Part shown: positions 1-10,760 of the stretch, one piece after another | Position numbering within the stretch: the first letter of the stretch is position 1 | Layout: every line of letters begins with the position of its first letter | Notes under the pieces: model-generated | Told to the model about the DNA's origin: nothing | Databases searched by the model: none | The model's input: only the letters and a program-made list of their open reading frames with translations | From: Paramoeba atlantica | Lineage: Eukaryota; Discosea | Assembly (NCBI GenBank): GCA_977017575.1 | Contig: CDRNVI010000141.1 | Location: 1-64,000, forward strand | Length of the DNA: 64,000 nucleotides | Direction of reading: 5' to 3' | Program-made: the position numbers and the translations under genes

Positions 1-637
1 CCTAAACCCTAAACCCTAAACCCTAAACCCTAAACCCTAAACCCTAAACCCTAAACCCTAAACCCTAAACCCTAAACCCTAAACCCTAAACCCTAAACCC
101 TAAACCCTAAACCCTAAACCCTAAACCCTAAACCCTAAACCCTAAACCCTAAACCCTAAACCCTAAACCCTAAACCCTAAACCCTAAACCCTAAACCCTA
201 AACCCTAAACCCTAAACCCTAAACCCTAAACCCTAAACCCTAAACCCTAAACCCTAAACCCTAAACCCTAAACCCTAAACCCTAAACCCTAAACCCTAAA
301 CCCTAAACCCTAAACCCTAAACCCTAAACCCTAAACCCTAAACCCTAAACCCTAAACCCTAAACCCTAAACCCTAAACCCTAAACCCTAAACCCTAAACC
401 CTAAACCCTAAACCCTAAACCCTAAACCCTAAACCCTAAACCCTAAACCCTAAACCCTAAACCCTAAACCCTAAACCCTAAACCCTAAACCCTAAACCCT
501 AAACCCTAAACCCTAAAACCCTAAACCCTAAACCCTAAACCCTAAACCCTAAACCCTAAACCCTAAACCCTAAACCCTAAACCCTAAACCCTAAACCCTA
601 AACCCTAAACCCTAAACCCTAAACCCTAAACCCTAAT
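1..637 (+). repeat. Telomere, (CCCTAAA)n
   Basis: About 90 head-to-tail copies of CCCTAAA fill the first 637 bases, with one variant carrying an extra A near position 515. The C-rich strand reads 5' to 3' into the window, the orientation expected at the left end of a chromosome. This is the TTTAGGG-type repeat known from plants, some algae, apicomplexans and other protists. The array stops abruptly at unique sequence, with no graded zone of degenerate repeats. Confidence 0.98.
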
Positions 638-689
638 TTTCTCTTGGCCCCTGCAACCCCACACTTTTGTTTTGTTTCAAGGGGGGAGG
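638..689 (+). other. Remnant of retrotransposon interior with polypurine tract
   Basis: This short stretch joins the telomere to the LTR that starts at 690. Its last 11 bases (679-689, AAGGGGGGAGG) form a polypurine tract directly against the TG that opens the LTR, the position where plus-strand primers for a 3' LTR lie. That makes the sequence the last piece of an LTR element's interior; the rest is missing and replaced by telomere. Confidence 0.5.
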
Positions 690-1475
690 TGTTGGGGTGA
701 GACCTGCTTCCAACACAGAAGTTGTGCCTTTCAGTGCCTTTTCAGTTCCTTGAGCCTCCCTAAGCCTTCCCTGAGCTTCCTTGATGCCTTTTATCATGAG
801 TTTTGGTCCTTTCGGAGAGCCCTGAGCCTCACAGACAGCTGCGCACCATTTTATCGTGATTTTAGCCAAAATCACAAGATTTTTAGTGCTCTTTTGATTC
901 AGTTTTCACATTCATGTTTTTTTTGCCCCCTTTTTTCTTGCTGCTTTGCCACCTTCTGCTTTCTTTCTGCTTTCTTGTTGCTCTCTCTCTCTCTTTGCTT
1001 TCCTTTGTGATCTTTTGGCTTGCCTTGCTTGCTTTCTGTTCTCTTCTTTTGTTGTCATCATCTTTTGTTGCTTTCTTCCTTCTTTGGTTGCTGTGTAGAC
1101 TTGGGATTCTGATTTGAGTTGAGTTTTGGTGATTCTGTGCTTTTCGCAGTTGTGATTTCTTTTGTTGTTCTTCTTCTTGCTTTTCTGTTTCTTTGTTGTT
1201 GTTTTCTTGTTCTGTTTGTGTTGGCTGGAGATCTTTTCCATAAAGGTTTTGATCCAGAGTTTCTGTTTCTCTTTCTTTTCTCTTGTTTTCTCTGTTGATC
1301 CTGCTCCCCTCCTCACACTTCTTTTTGCTTTTTTGTTTTCTTGTTGTTGTTTTCTTGTTCTGTTAGTGTTGGCTGGAGATTCTTTCCATAAAGGTTTTGA
1401 TTCAGAGTTTCTGTTTCTCTTTCTTTTCTCTTGTTTTCTCTGTTGATCCTGCTCCCCTCCTCACATCTATCCTCA
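690..1475 (+). mobile_element. Subtelomeric 3' LTR (CT-rich LTR family)
   Basis: The sequence is homologous along its length to the solo LTR at 23104-23773 and to a more diverged copy near 49329. It opens with TGTTGG, followed within 25 bases by the complementary CCAACA, so the 5' end can fold into a short hairpin. It ends in a pyrimidine-rich part (TCCTCACATCTATCCTCA). It is longer than the 670-base copy because of an internal 148-base duplication. The middle is T- and CT-rich and gives long but meaningless Phe/Leu/Ser reading frames. Confidence 0.7.
1171..1466 (+). repeat. 148-bp tandem duplication inside the LTR
   Basis: Positions 1171-1318 and 1319-1466 are near-identical direct repeats; the shared stretch TTGGCTGGAG occurs at 1221 and 1369. 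The solo LTR at 23104 has only one copy of this unit, so the duplication arose in this copy. Confidence 0.75.
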
Positions 1476-1596
1476 TTATCTTTAATCTTAAAAAATTAGT
1501 GGTTTTGGGTTAAGCTATTATTTAATAAAGTCCAGTATTAAAAAGAAAAAGAGCTGAGCATATCTACTGATAGCTCTTAGCTAACTCTATTCAATT

Positions 1597-2040
1597 ATGT
1601 TCTCCAGAAGCTCTAACTTGTCTTTCAGTAGAGTTGCTGGAGGAAATGCTAATTCAGCACCATTATTTTTGAAAAAAGCAGTTCCAGGTATGAACCAAAC
1701 AATTGCTAAGCTTTGGAAGATGATTGATATGAAGAATGCCTCTCTCTCCACCCACCTTGTTACTAAATTTAACCCATTTCTCATTAAAGGAGTTAAAGTA
1801 CTCTTCCCAGTAGGAGTCTTTACCTTTCCCAACAAGATTCCTACCTTTCCCAACTTCCTGAAAGCTATTGAAAGTCAAACCAATCTTAAGGGAAGTATTA
1901 GAGTGAAGGCAAAGGTCAAGCACTATGCTATCTTTGCTCACAAGAAGGAAGACATCCTTATAATCCAATCTATTATTAAAAAAAAAAGGAAATCTAATTG
2001 CCAACTAACTTGAAAGTACTTATATCTAGAGAGTCAATCA
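1597..2040 (+). pseudogene. LINE ORF1 N-terminal fragment
   Basis: About 138 codons match the N-terminus of ORF1 in LINE-C (22322-22894, minus strand), including the segments RVAGGNANSAPLFLKKAVPG and FPNFLKAIESQTNLKGSIRV. The fragment ends where a SINE begins. It is a dead piece of an element related to LINE-C, in the opposite orientation. Confidence 0.8.
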
Positions 2041-2048
2041 TGATAAGG

Positions 2049-2352
2049 GTTGGTGCTTGTAGTTTAGTTATAAATTTAACTATATCCAACCAGATTACAT
2101 TTCAGCCTTGTCTGCTAAAAAGTTGAAGATAAAATCCTTTGAAAGAAGCTTTGGATTATTCTCCCTTCTAATATATATCCTCCAACCTAAACTTGCAGAA
2201 GTTCTAAAGTTCAACATAAAGACCAACTAAACTAAGCTGAAGTTTAAAACTTCACTTCTTGTTAAAGGTTAAAAACAAACATAATTTAATGTAATTCAAA
2301 TGGTTTAGATTAAGAACTACTAATTGAATAAAGTTTGCCTCAAAAAGAAAAA
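2049..2352 (+). mobile_element. SINE1 copy a (internally deleted)
   Basis: A tRNA-derived SINE: the head reads TTGGTGCTTGTAGTTTAGTT, a box-A-like segment. Compared with the full copy at 9978 it lacks about 110 bases including box B. It keeps the 3' body ending in TTGCCTCAAAAAG. It separates the ORF1 fragment at its left from an RT fragment at its right. Confidence 0.75.
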
Positions 2353-2359
2353 TTTCTTC

Positions 2360-2680
2360 CTTTGAAACCATTTTTGTGATTGAGAAAGTACTTCACCCCT
2401 CTAAAACCTGGTTACCCTCAATTGGAGGAAAACCTGGCTCCTCTCTTGCAGACTCTATTATGTAGAATTGAAGTTTGACAAGATTACCCAATCTCCTATG
2501 AAAAAGCAATCAGTACTCTTTTGAATTACTTAAAGTGCTTTGTTTTCAAATGTATAAACTTTCTAACCTTTGGTCTACAATGTTTAAAACCAACTTTAAA
2601 AGCAAAAGATTTTAGAGCTTAGTAATCACAATTTCAAAACCAAAAGATTCATGATTGATCAGATTTCATAGAAAAAAATT
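2360..2680 (+). pseudogene. LINE reverse transcriptase fragment
   Basis: Reads on the plus strand as the RT segment seen in LINE-C near 18720-18780 (the HPSKTWLPSIGGKPGS stretch), followed by a deletion and a piece matching the LNYSKCFVL region. Several stops and deletions are present. It belongs to the same decayed LINE remnant as 1597-2040. Confidence 0.65.
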
Positions 2681-2739
2681 CATTCAAAGAAATATTGGTA
2701 ACTTCCATAAGGAAATCCAAAAGTAATCTACTCAATGGA

Positions 2740-3161
2740 GTTGGTGCCTATAATTTAGTCATAAATTCAACTATGTTCAATCTTGGAGGGGATGAGTTCA
2801 AATTCTAGTTTTTCAAATTTTAGAAAATTTTTCTAATCCTATAAAGTGATTTGATTAGAGTGAAAAGCTTTTGAAGAAGTGTGAAAATTAGAACAAGTTA
2901 CATTTTAACCCAATTTGCTAAAAAGTTAAAAATAAATTCCTTTAGAAGAAGTTTTGAATTATTTTCTCTTTTAATATGTATCCTCCAGCCTGAACTTATA
3001 AAAGTTCTAAAGTTTAGTATAAAGACCAACTGAACTAAGCTGAAGTTTAAAACTTTACCTCTTGTTAAAGATTAAAAACAAACTTAATTTAATGTAATTC
3101 AAATAGCTTAGATTAAAAACTACTAATTGAATAAAATCTACCTCAAAAAGAAAAAAAAAAA
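2740..3161 (+). mobile_element. SINE1 copy b
   Basis: Near full-length copy (about 420 bases) with a tRNA-like head, box-B-like GAGTTCAAATTC, the common body, and the tail CTACCTCAAAAAG followed by a short A-run. Diverged, with many C-to-T and G-to-A differences from copies c and d. Confidence 0.8.
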
Positions 3162-3489
3162 CTTCTATGATAAGAAATTGAAGAATTTTATAATATTTAA
3201 TAAAATAAATATTTATTTTAAGTTGAAAGAAAGAATATTTCTATCAAAAATATAAAAGAAGATAATAAAATAGGTTGAAGTAGTATTAATTAATATAAAA
3301 TTAGAAAAAAAAAACTATAATTTAAGATATAAAGTTCTATTATTTAATTTCACTTTTTCTATTTTACTTAATTAGTTAAAGTAACTTAACTTTATCTACT
3401 TTTATATTATTTACAAATACCTTTCTTTAATCAATTTAAAAAAAAAAAAAAAAAAAAAATAGAAGGTTCAAAATACAATTTATTTGAAT
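3162..3489. repeat. AT-decayed interspersed repeat
   Basis: Aligns along its length with 61340-61625. The copy here is much richer in A and T; most differences are C-to-T or G-to-A. It contains no open frame and no recognised family. It includes an A-run near 3440-3460. Confidence 0.6.
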
Positions 3490-4332
3490 TTCCTATTTTT
3501 TGTTATAGTGTGTATCTTTGTGGCTGGTTACCACAGAAAATATTATGAAAATCTTTTCATCTAATGTAAAGGAAGGAAAGAGATTTTCTATTAAGAACAC
3601 TTAATTAAGACAAACAAATAGTGAATCATTTGCTCAAGTTGTTAAAAAAAGCAAAAAAAAGAAAAAACCTCTCAAAACCAAGGAAGGCTTTCCAGCCTTC
3701 AAAGATCTTATTGATGTGTTGTACAAAATTGATTGGAAGAATATTAAACTATATTAAGGTTTAATTATGCACTTGAATCCAAAAATTGTTGTTGGAGCTA
3801 AGTCAAGACCAACAAAGTTAGTGAAATCACTGGATTTCAGACCAGAGCTCCTCAACTTCAATAAGGTTATCAAAGCAATTAAACATATGACTTCTTTTAA
3901 AGAAAGATTTTTGTAAATATCAAACAAAGCCATTTTGTAATCTCAACACTCAAAAACATAGATGTTGCAAGTATAGAAAAAGAGTTTTTGAACAAAGGTA
4001 ATGAATTGGCCAAAAAACTCAAAAATCTTTTATTTGGAGGAACAATAAGAACACAAAATTGTGAAAGCTTAAAATTAAGGTTTCTTTTGAAGCTAAGGGT
4101 GTAAAGTAGATCCAGAATCTTTTTGCTGGTTCAAATTCTCTTTTGAAACATAATTTGAAAGAAGTAGTACAAATCGTCTAGAATTGTATTATTTTGTTTT
4201 ACATCCAAATTTTTATTAACCTTGTCCTTTTTATTGCTCACATCAAGAGATGACAAGCTTGAGTCTTTGTTTAGACCTCAGCAAGACCCTTTAATACAGT
4301 GGTGAAATGCATCACTTGCCAAATTAACTATC

Positions 4333-5790
4333 TTGCTTGTTTATTGTTTATTTGAAATTTTACAAAAAAAAAATTCAAGTGAAGTAGACAATATGGTAAG
4401 AACAGAAATGTACTTGATCAACACCTGCAATCCTAAAGAAGTTAAGATAAGAAAACAAATTGCCAAAGATGATGTACAATTTAACTTCATTCTTTCTGAA
4501 GGAGTCTTTTCATCCTGTACCCCCCTCAGAAATACTGGTAAGTCTATGGTAGTGGATTTTGAGAGAACAGATCAATTTTCCCCCAAGTCACATGCTTTGT
4601 TTAAGCCTTCCAAGGGTCTCCCCTATAGGTGTTAAAAAAGATAGCTTAAATTTACCTATGCATAATTTTAGAGATCAAAAGTTGGTGTTTTATTTATCTA
4701 ATGTTATTCCTACAAAACCTACCCCTCCAAAAGACCTCTCTCCTGTGAAGAAGAGCTATAAAGCTGTACCCAACAACTTCAAAGTACCTTCTTCCATAAC
4801 TAAGGAATCAGCTGTTCAAAGAAGTTCCTCTATGGGTCTAATCAAGCATGATGCTGCAACTTTGATTAAAATAAGTTCATTTTCTCCCATCAAAACCAAA
4901 ACCACTTCTAAAATAAATAAAACTATTAGTGAAAGCAACAAACAAGTCAGTAAATCCCCAGTGCTCCCCATATCACCAGCTCAGCAGTTACAAACTCAAC
5001 AAAAAAGAAGGGTACTTGGCCATTGGTGAATATAAATTCCAACTTAGTAGTCCCTTCTTTTAAGTTTGCTTCTTTACAACTAAAAGAGATTGTGGGCAAG
5101 TCAAGAAATGGTGCTGATCCTTTGATTCAGAAGAAGGAAAACAGGAAAAGTCAACTTGTTTCTGGTCCTGCCCCTATCTTCATCAATGAAGAAGATTTAC
5201 CAATTGAAAATGTATTGGTGGAGAAACTCAACAACAAAAGAGAAGTAAAATTAATATTAAAAAAATTGAATTTGAACATTAAATAAGCAAATACAACTAA
5301 GAATTTTGGAAGAGTCTATAAAAGGTTGGAAAATGGTTCAATTTTCCCAGAGGATAGGAAATTAAGGCATCAAGCTTTCTACTTTGTGAAGATAGAATGC
5401 ACTAAGAGAAAAAAGAGTGAATTAAAAGAAATGATTAATATTAGAGTAGGGTGGGAGAAAAGAAAGAATGAGAGTGAAGAGGAAAAAGGAAAAGTATCAT
5501 AAAAGAAAAGAAGAATCACACAAGAAAAAGAAAGTGGGGAAAGAAAGTCAGTGAACCTTCCAAATGAGGAAGGGGTGGGCATCAACCATCTGTTTATGGA
5601 AAAACCTGAGGAAAGAAGTGATGATATTCAAGATAGTACCCCCTTTTCTTTTTCATTTAAAGGTTTAGATATGAGAGTAGAAAGAAGAAAGAAGGAAAAG
5701 GGGGAAGCTATGAAGATTGAAATGAATGAGGAGTCTGCTAGAACAACCCAAGCAAGGAGAGAGAGTGAGGGAGGGAAGTTAATTATTTAA
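4333..5790 (+). pseudogene. LINE-A ORF1 remnant
   Basis: Three collinear open stretches (4333-4635, 4559-5029, 5023-5286) and a charged Lys/Glu/Arg-rich segment at 5551-5790 form a low-complexity ORF1. Upstream parts (3560-4330) are too interrupted to read. Only position and general composition tie it to ORF1 of LINE-B and LINE-C: an N-terminal folded part followed by a Ser/Pro- and Lys-rich tail. ORF1 products of LINEs are usually RNA-binding; no RNA-binding motif is visible in this copy. Confidence 0.55.
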
Positions 5791-6054
5791 AAAAAAAAAA
5801 AAAAAAAAAAACAAACAAATAATGATTAAACTTAAAAAGAGAAAGAATAAGAAGAGAAAGGAAAAAGAATTGGTGGATATCAGAAGTAGCTTTGATGTGT
5901 GTTGGCCCCTAGGAAACTCCTTCCCCAACAATAAACTTGCCTAATATAACCTAATTAGAGTGCTTCCCATCAAATCCTCTAAATGATCTTGGAGTTAATT
6001 CATGTGATAGATCCTCAGCTAATGTAATTGAATATGATGAATGTAGGTTTTCCA

Positions 6055-8920
6055 ATGCACATGTTATTTCCTGAAACATGAATGAAGTTTAAAATTTCAA
6101 CAAATTGAAAACTCTTCAGAAAATAGCTGGGAATTGTTGGCCTCTTTTCATTTTGATTCAAGAATCTCACTCTGATTCTGAATGTAACCTTGATCTTATT
6201 AAGAACCAATTGAGAAAGTATATTTAGTTGAGAGACAATTTTTTTGGAAAGAGAAGGGATCTGCTCATTGGAGTTAAGCAGATGGAGGGGGTGAAAGAGA
6301 TTTCTCTTTGTTTCTTTGATTAAACCATGAGTGGATTATTTGAAGTTTATGTGACTATTAAATCAACAAACTATTCTATTCTAAATATATACTATCATTC
6401 TGACCTTAAAGTAGTCACCATCTTGCAGAAGGCCACTTGGTTCTTTGGCTAGAATCCCAGAAGCATAAATATCTTTAAAGGTGATTTCAACTAAAATGTG
6501 AGGGAAAAACAAATAGAAGAGATTGAACAGTGTTGTACTTCCTTCTGTATGTTACACTTGAAATGGAATGAACCCACCCATTATAAAGGAAGATGTATCA
6601 ATCATATTTTCTTCTCATCTAAGACTCCATTAAAATGATTGTTTATCAATACCATCCCATATGGCTTTAAAGATCATGCACTATTGATTGGAAGATCCTT
6701 ATTTAAGAAATGGGAGATTTGAGTGAATAAGAAATTCATCTTTGAGTATTTGATTAATAACCATGGATTCATCAACACTCTTATTGAGAGGATGGGTACT
6801 TTCTTTAAGGATGATGATTCTAATGAGTTTTTGATCAGGTTCAAGATCACAGCTTGGGAATTAGTTCCCTACTGGAGAGAGAGAAACATTGAGGCAGCAT
6901 TGTTTAGAGAACTGTGGAAGATCCATTTTCTTGTAAGATCCCTTTGCAATTCTCACATTCTTAGGAAATCTACTGTCCAGAGGCCATACTCTTCCCTTGA
7001 AATGGGTCTGTTGGATCAAGCCTCTTTTGGTTGGAAGGGTTTGAAGAAAGGAAAGTTGTGGAGGAGAAGAATAATCCCCAGAATGATTTCTGCAGCATTC
7101 AAGAAGATTGAATGTATTGAAGGACAGTTGGGGATCTTTATTAACAATCACTCTGTGAGGCCTAAAGTGAGATCATCCCTAAGGGTTAAAGGAATTGTTG
7201 TGGATGGGGTCATTTCCAGAGATAATAGTATGGTTTAGAAAGCAATTAAAGAATTTTGTGGAAATCTTTTGAGTTTAGTGAGGCTGTACAACAAGGACTC
7301 TCTTTAGAAGCTGATTGAAAACTATAAACCTTAGTTTCTTAAGATTGATTATCATGTTGTTGATGGGGTCAAGGTTGATAAACTGCTGCAATGGTACAAT
7401 AATTCAAGTGCTGGCCCAGATGGTATTCCCTTTACTCTCTACAAAGTGACAAGTGAACAACTGTGTGATATGTGGTGTGAACTTATCTCAAGAGTTGGAG
7501 AATTAATGGATTTTTTTAAGTCATTTGGGAAGAGTCAACTTATGTTGCTACCCAAGATTGAGAATATTCCTTATCCTGACCAATTTCAACCAATAAGTAT
7601 TATCAATTCTGATTATTGGATTGTGATGAGATATTGGGCCAAATGGCTGATGGAAAGTGCCAGAGAGGTGATTTTCCCTGAACAAAATGCTATGTTTGCT
7701 GGAAGGTCCATTGATAATACAGTAGAATTGATATATGATGGGTTTATGGAAGCTGTGGCAAAGGGCAAAGACATGACCATCCTCCAAACTGACTTTTGTA
7801 AGGCCTATGACTATATTAACCACAAAGCCTCTATAAAGTTGCTGATTGGGTTGAATACTCCACTTCAAGCCTTTGAAGTTGTATCTAAAGTACTGCAAGA
7901 GTTAGATACATAGCTTTCAACTGTAGGATTGAATGATAAGATATAAAAGAAAGCCATCAAGAGCTGGACTGATGTGTGACAAAGCTGCTTCATTTCACTT
8001 CTATTGTTCATTATTCTTTTTGATGTTTTGTTGGTTAGTTTAAACAATGGAGATGACCTAAAGAAGCTTGCTGGGTTTATGGATGACTTAGCCCTTTTCC
8101 TTCACAGGGTCCAATCCATAAATTCCTTAACTTTAATCTTCCAAAAATATGAACAAAGAACTGAAGCTAAACTCAACTACAATAAATGTTTTGTATTATC
8201 AATTGAAAAGACCCTTGAGTTGAAATGCCTTTGGCTAATTATTTGAGAGAAAAGACTGTATACTTGGGAATTATAATTTCTTGAAGAATGAACCCAACTA
8301 AGGATTGAGAAGAGGTGATCAAGAAAATACAAAAAGTTGGAACAGCAATTAAGCAAAAGAAAGGCAGCTTCAATGAGAGAGTTTAGATGATTAATACTTA
8401 TCTTATTCCTTGTATGGATTATTTGGCAAGATTTAAGCTTATCTCAAAAGCTATCTTCTCAAAGATGTGGAAAGCCATTCATTCAGCCTTAGGTATATAT
8501 GCAAATCTAAAGTCTTATGTAATGACTTCTCTTTGTCCCCTGTTCTTTGAAAAACCCCAAGTTAAACACCCTATTCTGTTCAACTGAGCTCTACTGGTAT
8601 CAAGAAAGCCTCTCTAAGATTATTATAAGAATTTATTGTCCATTGGAGCTATGAGGATTGATGCTTTAGAAGCTAATAGGGTTATCTTAGAATAAATGAG
8701 AATGGGCTCCAAAACCAAGAGATCTTTCTCTCTCCTATCTTAAAACATTTTTGTGGGAGTGAAGAATTTCTATGTAGGGGATGGCTGCTTGAAATGTATG
8801 ATCTATAATTTATCTCTTCCACAAAGACTCCAGATTAAACAAAATCTTCTGAAGTTCTTTTTGAGGGACCTCCCAACTATGGATAAAATTGTCCATTTCA
8901 CATTTGTGAGTTTACTTTGT
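6055..8920 (+). pseudogene. LINE-A ORF2 remnant: endonuclease and reverse transcriptase
   Basis: Endonuclease: the opening SWN motif is present with TGA in place of TGG near 6073, followed by FILIQESHS, a GDFN segment and NEPTHYKGRCINHIF, the family's APE-type landmarks. RT: ELVPYWRERN (6840s), PDQFQPISIINSD (7570s), QTDFCKAYDYINH (7785-7820), FMDDLALF (RT palm, FxDD form, near 8080). It ends in a C-terminal segment before the cut by LINE-C. Stops of all three kinds and frameshifts occur. At 8585-8587 TGA falls in ILFN-x-ALL where LINE-D has TGG. Confidence 0.8.
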
Positions 8921-9067
8921 TTTTTTTTCACTAAACATCAGAAGATGCCATTAATTTATTAAGATAAAAAACCATCATATAGATGGAAAAGTTAGTTTAG
9001 GTTTTACCAATTGGTAACATAAGCATAGTTAATTATATTTAAATCAGTTAAATATTAGCATAGTTTG

Positions 9068-9330
9068 TTAATCTTTATCATTACTTGGAGGAGGCCTACC
9101 TTCTTTAAAGGTTATATGTCTTTTTTTCTTTTTTTTCCTTTTCTTTCTATTCTTTTCATTATCCAACATGCTTTCACATAACTTGTTGCTTGGAATTGAA
9201 GTAGAATATACATCATGGAGATCTTTAGAGAGGGCTACAGGGGTTATCAAGGTTCCATCAGGAGAGAAAGGTTTGGGGAAGTATACCACTTGAGTTGTAA
9301 TTACTAATCCTTGAAATTTCCTCAAGAGTG
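9068..9330 (-). pseudogene. LINE-C C-terminal segment after RNase H
   Basis: Homologous to 26852-27109 in LINE-D: both contain MRKFQGLVITTQVVYF-like and LCESMLDNEKNRKKRKKKK-like stretches. LINE-B has the related VRKFQGNMVTTP at the same place. It is the C-terminal tail of ORF2 after RNase H, of unknown role, ending in a basic Lys-rich patch. Confidence 0.55.
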
Positions 9331-9385
9331 AGGCAGAGGGAATGGGATAACTTCAATTATGTTTGAGGGGGTTGTTCAGTTTAGT

Positions 9386-10576
9386 TCATAAGAGAGAGTT
9401 ATCAACAATCCATTCTTCTTCAGTTTTTCCAACTGGTTTAGCATGAGGGTTCCATTTGGAATCATTAACAGCAGTCATTCCATCCATAACTGACCAACTA
9501 GCAGCAGTAGCAATAGCATCAGCATGTTTGTTAAGTTCACAGAAAACATGGATAAATTCAGCATCTTCAAATCTAGCAGCAGTAGCTTTAATCTCTATCA
9601 ACAGGAGGTTAAGTTTATGGTTGCTAATATTGTGATTCTTAAGAGCTGCCTTGGTTAATATCATACAATCACCAACAATTTGGATGTGGGAACCCAAACC
9701 TCTTGCATTCTTTAATCCCAGGAGACAGCCTTTGAATTCACCAACATTATTTGTACCAAAGGGAATAGTTTCAGCACCAGCCAGGATTTCCTTTCCATTT
9801 CTGAAGATAGCATAACCTGCACCACCAAGATGAGGATCAGTACAGCTTGAACCATCATAGAAAACTTGTAAGCCTTTAAACTTGAACTTTTCAATCTCTC
9901 TCTTCTTTTTTGCAGAGGTTGGGTCTTTACAAGGAGGTTTGGGAAGGAGTTTGTTCTTCTTTAAGACTTTGTGAAAGTTGGGGTTGGTGCCCATAGTTTA
10001 GTCATAAATTCGACTATGTCCAACCCTGGGGGGGCAAGTTCAAATCCCAGTTTTTTGATATTATAGAAAATTTTTCTGGTGCTGTAGAGTGATTTGATTG
10101 GAGTGAGGAGCTCTTGAAGAAGTGTGAAAATCAGAACAGGTTACATCTCAGCCCTGTCTGCTAAAAAGTTGAGGATAAATTCCCTTGGAAGGAGCTTTGG
10201 ATTATTCTCCCTTCTGATGTGCATCCTCCAGCCTGAACTTGCAGAAGTTCTAAAGTTCAGCATAAAGATTGACTGAACTAAGCTGAAGTTTAAAACTTCA
10301 CCTCTCATTAGAGGTTAAAAACAAACATAATTTAATATAATTCAAATGGCTTAGATTAAGAACTACTAATTGAATAAAGTTTGCCTCAAAAAAAAAAAAA
10401 AAAAAGACTTTGTGAAAGATATCAATAGCATACTCAGCAGATTGGGATCCTTCAGCACACACAGTTATCCACAGTGCAAGTAAGGCAGCACTCACTATTA
10501 AGGTGAAAAGGTTTGAATAGTATTGAGCAGTTAGTCCACACACAAAAGAAGAGGATTCCCAAGATGGGAGTTTCAA
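9386..10576 (-). pseudogene. LINE-C RNase H domain, split by a SINE
   Basis: RNase H landmarks in order: VFYDGSSCTDPHLGGAGYAI (first Asp), NNVGEFKGCLLGL (Glu), IVGDCMILTKA (Asp) and HVFCELNKHADAIA (C-terminal His/Asn/Ala/Asp motif). All four acidic positions are kept. The upstream part (AEYAIDIFHKV) continues at 10420-10576 beyond SINE1 copy c, which interrupts the frame. An RNase H at the C-terminus of a LINE ORF2 is known from the I and related clades; it removes RNA from the cDNA hybrid. Confidence 0.85.
9978..10403 (+). mobile_element. SINE1 copy c, full length with target-site duplication
   Basis: A 426-base tRNA-derived SINE. The head has box-A-like ATAGTTTAGTCATAAATTC and box-B-like AAGTTCAAATCCC spaced as in a tRNA. 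Then come an unrelated body and an A-run. It is flanked by perfect 15-base duplications, AAGACTTTGTGAAAG, at 9963-9977 and 10404-10418. It lies inside the RNase H domain of LINE-C. The poly-A end and long duplications point to mobilisation by a LINE. Confidence 0.92.
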
Positions 10577-10760
10577 CTTGATGCAGTTACATCTTTTTTT
10601 TTTTTAAGGTTCAGACACCAGGTGCCATTTATTAGAGTTAAAAAACCATCTCTAGGATGGAAAAGAGGGGGGAAGAAAGGGGGGGGGGAGGGGAGATAAA
10701 TTAAGAGTTAGATCCAAAGATCTCTTTAGCATGGGATGCATTGGAGTTTCTTTACTAACT

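Larger units (their letters stand above)
3490..8920 (+). mobile_element. LINE-A, non-LTR retrotransposon, decayed
   Basis: Plus-strand LINE with ORF1, endonuclease and RT in that order. It is cut at 8920 by the T-run that marks the 3' end of LINE-C in the opposite orientation, so its own 3' end is missing here. A poly-A stretch of about 23 bases lies at 5789-5811 between ORF1 and the endonuclease. The copy has TAA and TAG at several positions that are Trp or Gln in the sister copies, so it is older or more mutated than LINE-B. Confidence 0.8.
8921..10593 (-). mobile_element. LINE-C, 3' part
   Basis: The 3' end of a minus-strand LINE: a T-run at 8920-8928 (the poly-A tail), a short 3' UTR, then the RNase H region. 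It is inserted in LINE-A. It stops at 10593 because LINE-B inserted there, and resumes at 17654. The 15-base target-site duplication of LINE-B, TGATGCAGTTACATC at 10579-10593 and TGATGCAGCTACATC at 17654-17668, fixes both borders. Confidence 0.85.

Noticed and set aside
912..1446. Hydrophobic frames near the telomere (914-1117, 1162-1446 and their reverse)
   Set aside because: They lie in the CT-rich LTR, are shared with the solo LTR, and reflect its composition.
9978..10060. tRNA gene at the SINE head
   Set aside because: Box A- and B-like segments are present, but there is no complete cloverleaf or acceptor stem, and the same head opens dispersed repeats with long bodies.
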